NCBI RefSeq assembly: GCF_905397435.1
Contig: NZ_CAJPVI010000029.1
Coordinates: forward strand, 1 to 64,000
Length of the DNA stretch: 64,000 nt
Direction: 5' to 3'
Source: Cupriavidus numazuensis
GTDB taxonomy: Bacteria; Pseudomonadota; Gammaproteobacteria; Burkholderiales; Burkholderiaceae
In this document: positions 60,583-64,000 of the stretch, piece by piece
Layout of the letters: each line of letters opens with the position of its first letter
Numbering within the stretch: position 1 is the stretch's first letter
Notes under the pieces: generated by a model
Database searches by the model: none
What the model was told of the DNA's origin: nothing
The model's input: only the letters and a program-made list of their open reading frames with translations
Position numbers and translations under genes: made by a program

Positions 60583-62238
60583 TCAGGCCGCCTTGGCAGC
60601 TTGCGGCGTCAGGATGAAACCCTCGTATCCGCGCGCGCTGACGCCGTCGCAGTGCTTGCGGAATGCGCCCACGCCACCGAGATAGATCGGGAATGAACGC
60701 TGCTTGCCCGGGATATTCGCGCCGGTGTACCAGGATTCCCCCTGCGGAAGCAGCGTGGTGTCCGCGACCTCCTTGCAATGGCGGCTCCACTCGGCTTCGG
60801 CCTGCGAGTCGGCCTCGACCGCCATACATCCGCGTTGTTCCGCATGCCGGATGCAGTCGGAAATCCATTCGACATGCTGCTCGATGGAGATCACCATATT
60901 GCTCAGCACCGACGGACTCTCCGGCCCCGTGATCATGAAGAAGTTCGGGAAACCGGCCGTGGCAACGCCAAGATAGGTGCGGATGGCGGCGCCGTCCTGC
61001 CACTTCTCGCGCAGCGAAATGCCGTCGCGCCCGCGCAGGTCGATGCGGAACAGCGCGCCGGTCATGGCATCGTAGCCGGTGGCGAACACGATCATGTCCA
61101 GGGGATACTCTCGGCTGCCCGTCTTGACCCCCGCTGCGGTGATGCCCTCGATCGGGTCCGACTTGACGTCGACCAGCGTGACGTTGTCACGGTTGAACGT
61201 CTCGTAGTACCCCGAATCCAGCACCGGTCGCTTGCAGCCATACATGTAGCGCGGCAGCAGCAGTTCCGCGACGGCCGGATCCTTGACGGTGTCGCGGATC
61301 TTCTCGCGGATAAACTCGCCGGCCGTGGCATTCGCATCAGCATTGGTCAGCAGATCGCCATAGGCGGCCAGCAGGGTGCCGCCGTCCTGCCAGGCCTGCT
61401 CGTACCGCGCCGCGCGTCCATCCTCAGTGTCCTTCAGGGCCGAATCGCGCCGGACTTCCTTGGCAACCCCGTTCGAGGACTCGCGCATGTGCTGCCGGAT
61501 CTGCGGGTACCTCTCGCGTGTTTCGTCGAGAAACTCCGCGGCATGCGCGCGATTCCCGGCAGGGGTCGAGTAGTGTGGCGTGCGCTGGAAAACGTAGAGA
61601 TGTCCGGCTTCCTTCGCAATCTCCGGTATCGCCTGGATGCCGCTGGAGCCGGTGCCGATCACACCGACACGCTTGCCGCGAAAATCCACCGGCTCATGCG
61701 GCCACTGACCGGTATGGAGTTGCGGACCCTTGAACTGGTCCTGGCCACTGAACGGTGGCGTATTGGTGGATGACAGGCAGCCCGCGCCGGAGATCAGGTA
61801 CCGCGCTGCCACGGTCTGTCCATTGTCGGCGTGCACGACCCAGCGCGCGGTGGCTTCGTCGTAGTGCGCTGCGGTAATCCGCGTGCGGAACTGGATGTCG
61901 CGCCGCAGTTCGAAGCGGTCCGCGACGTGATTCAGGTATCGCAGAATGGAGGGCTGGTCCGCATAGCGTGTCGTCCACGTCCATTCCTTCAACAACGCTT
62001 CCGAGAACGTGTAGTTGTAGTAAATGCTTTCGACATCGCACTTGGCGCCCGGGTACCGGTTCCAGTACCACACGCCGCCGACATCGTCACCCACCTCATA
62101 GACGCGCGCGCGCAGGCCTTGTTCGCGCAAACGGTGCAGCATGTAAAGGCCGGAGAAGCCGGCGCCGATGATCACCGCGTCGAAGGAATTTTCCGGGGCG
62201 AACGAGGTCGCCGGCCCGAGGTGGGTCGATGATTGCAT
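60583..62238 (-). CDS. Baeyer-Villiger monooxygenase (flavin-containing, cyclohexanone-monooxygenase type)
   Basis: A 551-residue type I BVMO. The FAD motif GAGFSG is at 25-30, the BVMO fingerprint FxGxxxHxxxWP is at residues 169-180 (FKGPQLHTGQWP) and the NADPH motif GTGSSG is at 195-200. The ATGYD motif is near residue 380. It inserts oxygen into cyclic or linear ketones to give lactones or esters, using NADPH and O2. It is the first gene of the nine-gene minus-strand operon. Length and motifs fit cyclohexanone, cyclopentanone or steroid monooxygenases; the preferred ketone is unknown. Confidence 0.94.
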   Translation of the reverse strand: MQSSTHLGPATSFAPENSFDAVIIGAGFSGLYMLHRLREQGLRARVYEVGDDVGGVWYWNRYPGAKCDVESIYYNYTFSEALLKEWTWTTRYADQPSILRYLNHVADRFELRRDIQFRTRITAAHYDEATARWVVHADNGQTVAARYLISGAGCLSSTNTPPFSGQDQFKGPQLHTGQWPHEPVDFRGKRVGVIGTGSSGIQAIPEIAKEAGHLYVFQRTPHYSTPAGNRAHAAEFLDETRERYPQIRQHMRESSNGVAKEVRRDSALKDTEDGRAARYEQAWQDGGTLLAAYGDLLTNADANATAGEFIREKIRDTVKDPAVAELLLPRYMYGCKRPVLDSGYYETFNRDNVTLVDVKSDPIEGITAAGVKTGSREYPLDMIVFATGYDAMTGALFRIDLRGRDGISLREKWQDGAAIRTYLGVATAGFPNFFMITGPESPSVLSNMVISIEQHVEWISDCIRHAEQRGCMAVEADSQAEAEWSRHCKEVADTTLLPQGESWYTGANIPGKQRSFPIYLGGVGAFRKHCDGVSARGYEGFILTPQAAKAA

Positions 62239-62539
62239 TTGTCTCTTCCTGTAGGAGCTGGTCGCCCGATAGTGCCCGCGGTGGTCCCGACTATCGAGGT
62301 GCCAGAGAAGGCGTCGCGACTGCGGCGCGGCTTGGAAACAAGCATCGCATCTCGCCCCACGCCTGTCTAATTCAATTCATTCCCTGACTATTCCTGCCAG
62401 TCATGGCTTCGGGGAAAGGCGTCGGATTCTCTTCGAGACATCAGGGCCCGCAGTAGCCTGTACGCCGCACGACGGTAGGCACGTGCATGGGGGGGCCGGC
62501 GGGGCTTTTCGTTGGGGGCTTGGTTATCGCTCTTCGCTG

Positions 62540-62610
62540 GCGCGGCTGTTTCGCCGGCGTAGCCGGCGACCTCCTTTTGTCCGAGCGACAAAAGGAGGCA
62601 AAAGCGCGTT
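62540..62610. repeat. Hairpin repeat, left copy
   Basis: CGCCGGC-gta-GCCGGCG (62552-62568) is followed by a perfect 12-bp stem CCTCCTTTTGTC/GACAAAAGGAGG (62570-62598, loop CGAGC), then GCAAAAGCGCGTT. The A/T-rich inner arms make it a possible bidirectional terminator. An inverted, diverged copy lies at 63140-63215. Confidence 0.7.
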
Positions 62611-63139
62611 TACGTGGTCAATCGAGAGCCCAATGCCATTGTTGCATCAGAGGACCGCTAGACTGCCTGCCGCGTAGATGATTAGGATGGGACAGCGCGT
62701 ACGAGCGAACCCGGATTACGGAGTGGTCCCTTCTAATATCGCTCTCACGGGGACGCCTACGGCTGCGCTACGCGCGGCTCGGAGTAAGACCGCTGAGGTC
62801 TAGTCCTAACTTCGCCTCAGTGACGAAGCCTCGGGCGCATTGCATGCGCGTAGAGGCAGGACATCAGGAACGGGAACTGAGATCGGGATTCGTGCGCCAG
62901 CCACGTTGATGAGCTTGCGTCCAGACGACGACGTGCGCGCAGCGCAGCCGAAGGCGTCCCACCACTGACCGTATTGGAACGCTGTACCCGAGTCCGTCTT
63001 GGGGATCGTCCAAAAGTCGTGCCGCGTCAGGCACAGGTTCTGACTCACATAGCGTTAGCAGGTTGGAACGGCCGACCACCATCGCAGGCGTCCAAAGCCG
63101 TTTGAACCACTGCCACCGTGGAATTGATGGCCAGCGGCA

Positions 63140-63215
63140 ACGACGCGCTTTTTGGTTACTTTTTGTCGCTCGGACAAAAAGTGACTCGCCGGCTACGCCG
63201 GCGAAACCGCGCCGC
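63140..63215. repeat. Hairpin repeat, right copy (inverted)
   Basis: Read on the minus strand it repeats the left copy's order: GTTTCGCCGGCGTAGCCGGC, then a 10-bp stem ACTTTTTGTC/GACAAAAAGT (63158-63182, loop of five bases), then AAAAAGCGCGTCG. The two copies are about 540 bp apart and in opposite orientation. Confidence 0.7.
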
Positions 63216-63408
63216 CAGCCAAGAACGACACCCCCACAATACGTCGAAGAACCAAAAAAAATGAGACCACCACAAGGTGGTCCCCAAAGCGGTTCCCGAG
63301 CCAGTTGTCTTTTAGCCAGGGAACCCATGGAGCCCATACCCCCTACACCATCCGCATTTCCGGCAGCACCGCAAGCTCCTGCGTATCCATTTCAAGTCTC
63401 CGGCCACC

Positions 63409-63864
63409 TCATTGCTTCGGACGCACCTTCATCAGCCCGGTACGGACGGCCACGCAAACCTCTTCGTCGCGCTGGTTCAGGCCGACATGGCGGAACGTCA
63501 CGATGCCGGAGTCGGTGCGGCTCTTCGACAGACGCGCATTCACGATCTCAGTGCGCACGCGGATGGTATCGCCATGGAAAGTCGGCTTCGGGAACTTGAT
63601 CTCCTGGAAGCCCAGGTTGCCCAGCGTGGTGCCCAGCGTGGTCTCGTACACCGTGACACCTGCCACCAGCGCCAGCAGGAACATGCTGTTGACCAGGCGC
63701 TGGCCGTAGATCGAGTCCTTGCTGTATTCCGCATCGATGTGCAGCGGCGCGCAGTTGTAGGTCAGGGCCGAGAACAGCACGTTGTCGGTTTCGGTCACCG
63801 TGCGACGGATCGCGTGTTCGACCACGAGGCCTTCGGTGCAATCCTCGAAATAGAGTCCAGCCAT
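63409..63864 (-). CDS. MaoC-family (R)-specific enoyl-CoA hydratase/mesaconyl-CoA hydratase-like
   Basis: A 151-residue hot-dog-fold protein. VTETDNVLFSALTYNCAPLHIDAEYS matches the MaoC hydratase active-site region (Asp and His in the N-xx-PLHxD-type motif). It continues LVNSMFLLALVAGVTV, with FKP-like KFPKPTFHGDTIRV near residue 93. Its ATG follows a TCCGGAGACATCAA site. It sits 20 bp downstream of a CitE/malyl-CoA-lyase-type gene, a pairing known for interconversion of mesaconyl-CoA, beta-methylmalyl-CoA and glyoxylate plus propionyl-CoA. That function is inferred. Confidence 0.88.
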   Translation of the reverse strand: MAGLYFEDCTEGLVVEHAIRRTVTETDNVLFSALTYNCAPLHIDAEYSKDSIYGQRLVNSMFLLALVAGVTVYETTLGTTLGNLGFQEIKFPKPTFHGDTIRVRTEIVNARLSKSRTDSGIVTFRHVGLNQRDEEVCVAVRTGLMKVRPKQ

Positions 63865-63884
63865 TTGATGTCTCCGGGAAAAAG

Positions 63885-64000
63885 TCAGGCGTTGAAAGAT
63901 CTGGCGAGCGCGACGATCTCGCGCGCGGTCTTGACGTGGGCGATGTCGATGTGTTCGCCGTCATAGATGCAGGAGGCACGGCCGGTCGCCTGCGCCTGGT
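63885..64000 (-). CDS. HpcH/HpaI/CitE-family lyase, C-terminal fragment cut by the window edge
   Basis: The last 38 codons are visible and read QATGRASCIYDGEHIDIAHV, then KTAREIVALARSFNA and a TGA at 63885. The GEHIDIAHVKTAREIVA end with its DG-x-HID motif is typical of L-malyl-CoA/beta-methylmalyl-CoA lyases and related CitE-like enzymes. The rest of the gene is outside the window. It precedes the MaoC-type hydratase gene on the same strand. Confidence 0.7.
   Translation of the reverse strand, partial: QAQATGRASCIYDGEHIDIAHVKTAREIVALARSFNA

Larger units (their letters stand above)
62239..63408. other. 1.17-kb gene-poor region bracketed by inverted hairpin repeats
   Basis: No gene is supported. 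Frames of 80 and 157 codons at 62806-63048 and 62864-63337 (minus) overlap the repeats, lack ribosome-binding sites and have no recognisable motif. The central 62611-63144 bp shows no clear homology or structure. The two hairpin repeats are listed separately. The promoter of the BVMO operon should lie at 62240-62400. Confidence 0.5.

Noticed and set aside
62864..63337. 157-codon minus-strand frame in the repeat region
   Set aside because: It crosses a hairpin repeat, has no start signal and shows no protein family features.

Overview
The window is about 64 kb of high-GC, gene-dense DNA from a Gram-negative bacterium. It is most likely a betaproteobacterium of the Burkholderiaceae, with Cupriavidus/Ralstonia the best guess. 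The reasons are three orphan Bug-type (tripartite tricarboxylate) solute receptors, two 16-stranded Porin_4-type porins, many IclR/LysR/GntR/Lrp catabolic regulators, CaiB-type CoA-transferases, and hairpin repeats of the kind scattered in such genomes. No rRNA, tRNA, CRISPR, phage or transposase gene was seen. The region reads as an accessory catabolic stretch, possibly on a second chromosome or megaplasmid. That placement is inference.

Layout. (1) 1-11.3 kb holds two parallel minus-strand operons for organic or sugar acids. The first runs amidohydrolase, cupin, isopropylmalate-dehydrogenase-like enzyme, Bug receptor and a second aldehyde dehydrogenase cut by the window edge. The second runs cupin, CitMHS transporter, malate/lactate dehydrogenase, small monooxygenase and Sad-like aldehyde dehydrogenase. 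Each has a GntR regulator of unusual tandem-winged-helix build. (2) 11.4-13.7 kb has a Bug receptor divergent from a lactonase-like beta-propeller. (3) 13.7-19.8 kb is an amino-acid scavenging module with an M20 amidohydrolase, an Lrp/AsnC regulator, an APC permease, a diaminopropionate ammonia-lyase-like enzyme and an N-carbamoyl-amino-acid hydrolase. (4) 20-27.5 kb has a LysR remnant, nitronate monooxygenase, two IclR regulators, an aldehyde dehydrogenase, a CoA-transferase and a porin, followed by a two-armed inverted repeat. (5) 27.9-35.2 kb is a CoA-ester pathway with CitE-like lyase, porin, gamma-carbonic-anhydrase/CaiE-like protein, Bug, CoA-transferase, HMG-CoA-lyase-like enzyme and a divergent LysR. 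(6) 35.3-41.7 kb has an aldehyde dehydrogenase, a GMC oxidoreductase, an aromatic-acid-type MFS transporter, a flavin reductase and an IclR gene. The transporter and IclR promoters share an operator-like motif.

(7) 42-47.9 kb is the least explained part. It holds a 93-codon orphan ORF behind a perfect hairpin, a ferritin-like diiron protein, and a divergent ~1,315-residue BTAD/cyclase-like/AAA/TPR regulator whose cyclase domain lacks key residues. Between the last two is an 11-bp-phased direct repeat. (8) 47.9-51 kb has a Glu/Leu-type dehydrogenase and a cationic-amino-acid-type APC permease. (9) 51.2-62.2 kb is a nine-gene minus-strand operon. It runs Baeyer-Villiger monooxygenase, esterase, two SDRs, GMC oxidoreductase, aldehyde dehydrogenase, DUF1254 and DUF1254/DUF1214 proteins and LysR, and could take a cyclic alcohol or ketone to a dicarboxylic acid. 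(10) 62.2-63.4 kb is a gene-poor stretch bracketed by two inverted copies of a hairpin repeat. It is followed by a MaoC hydratase and the 3' end of a malyl-CoA-lyase-type gene.
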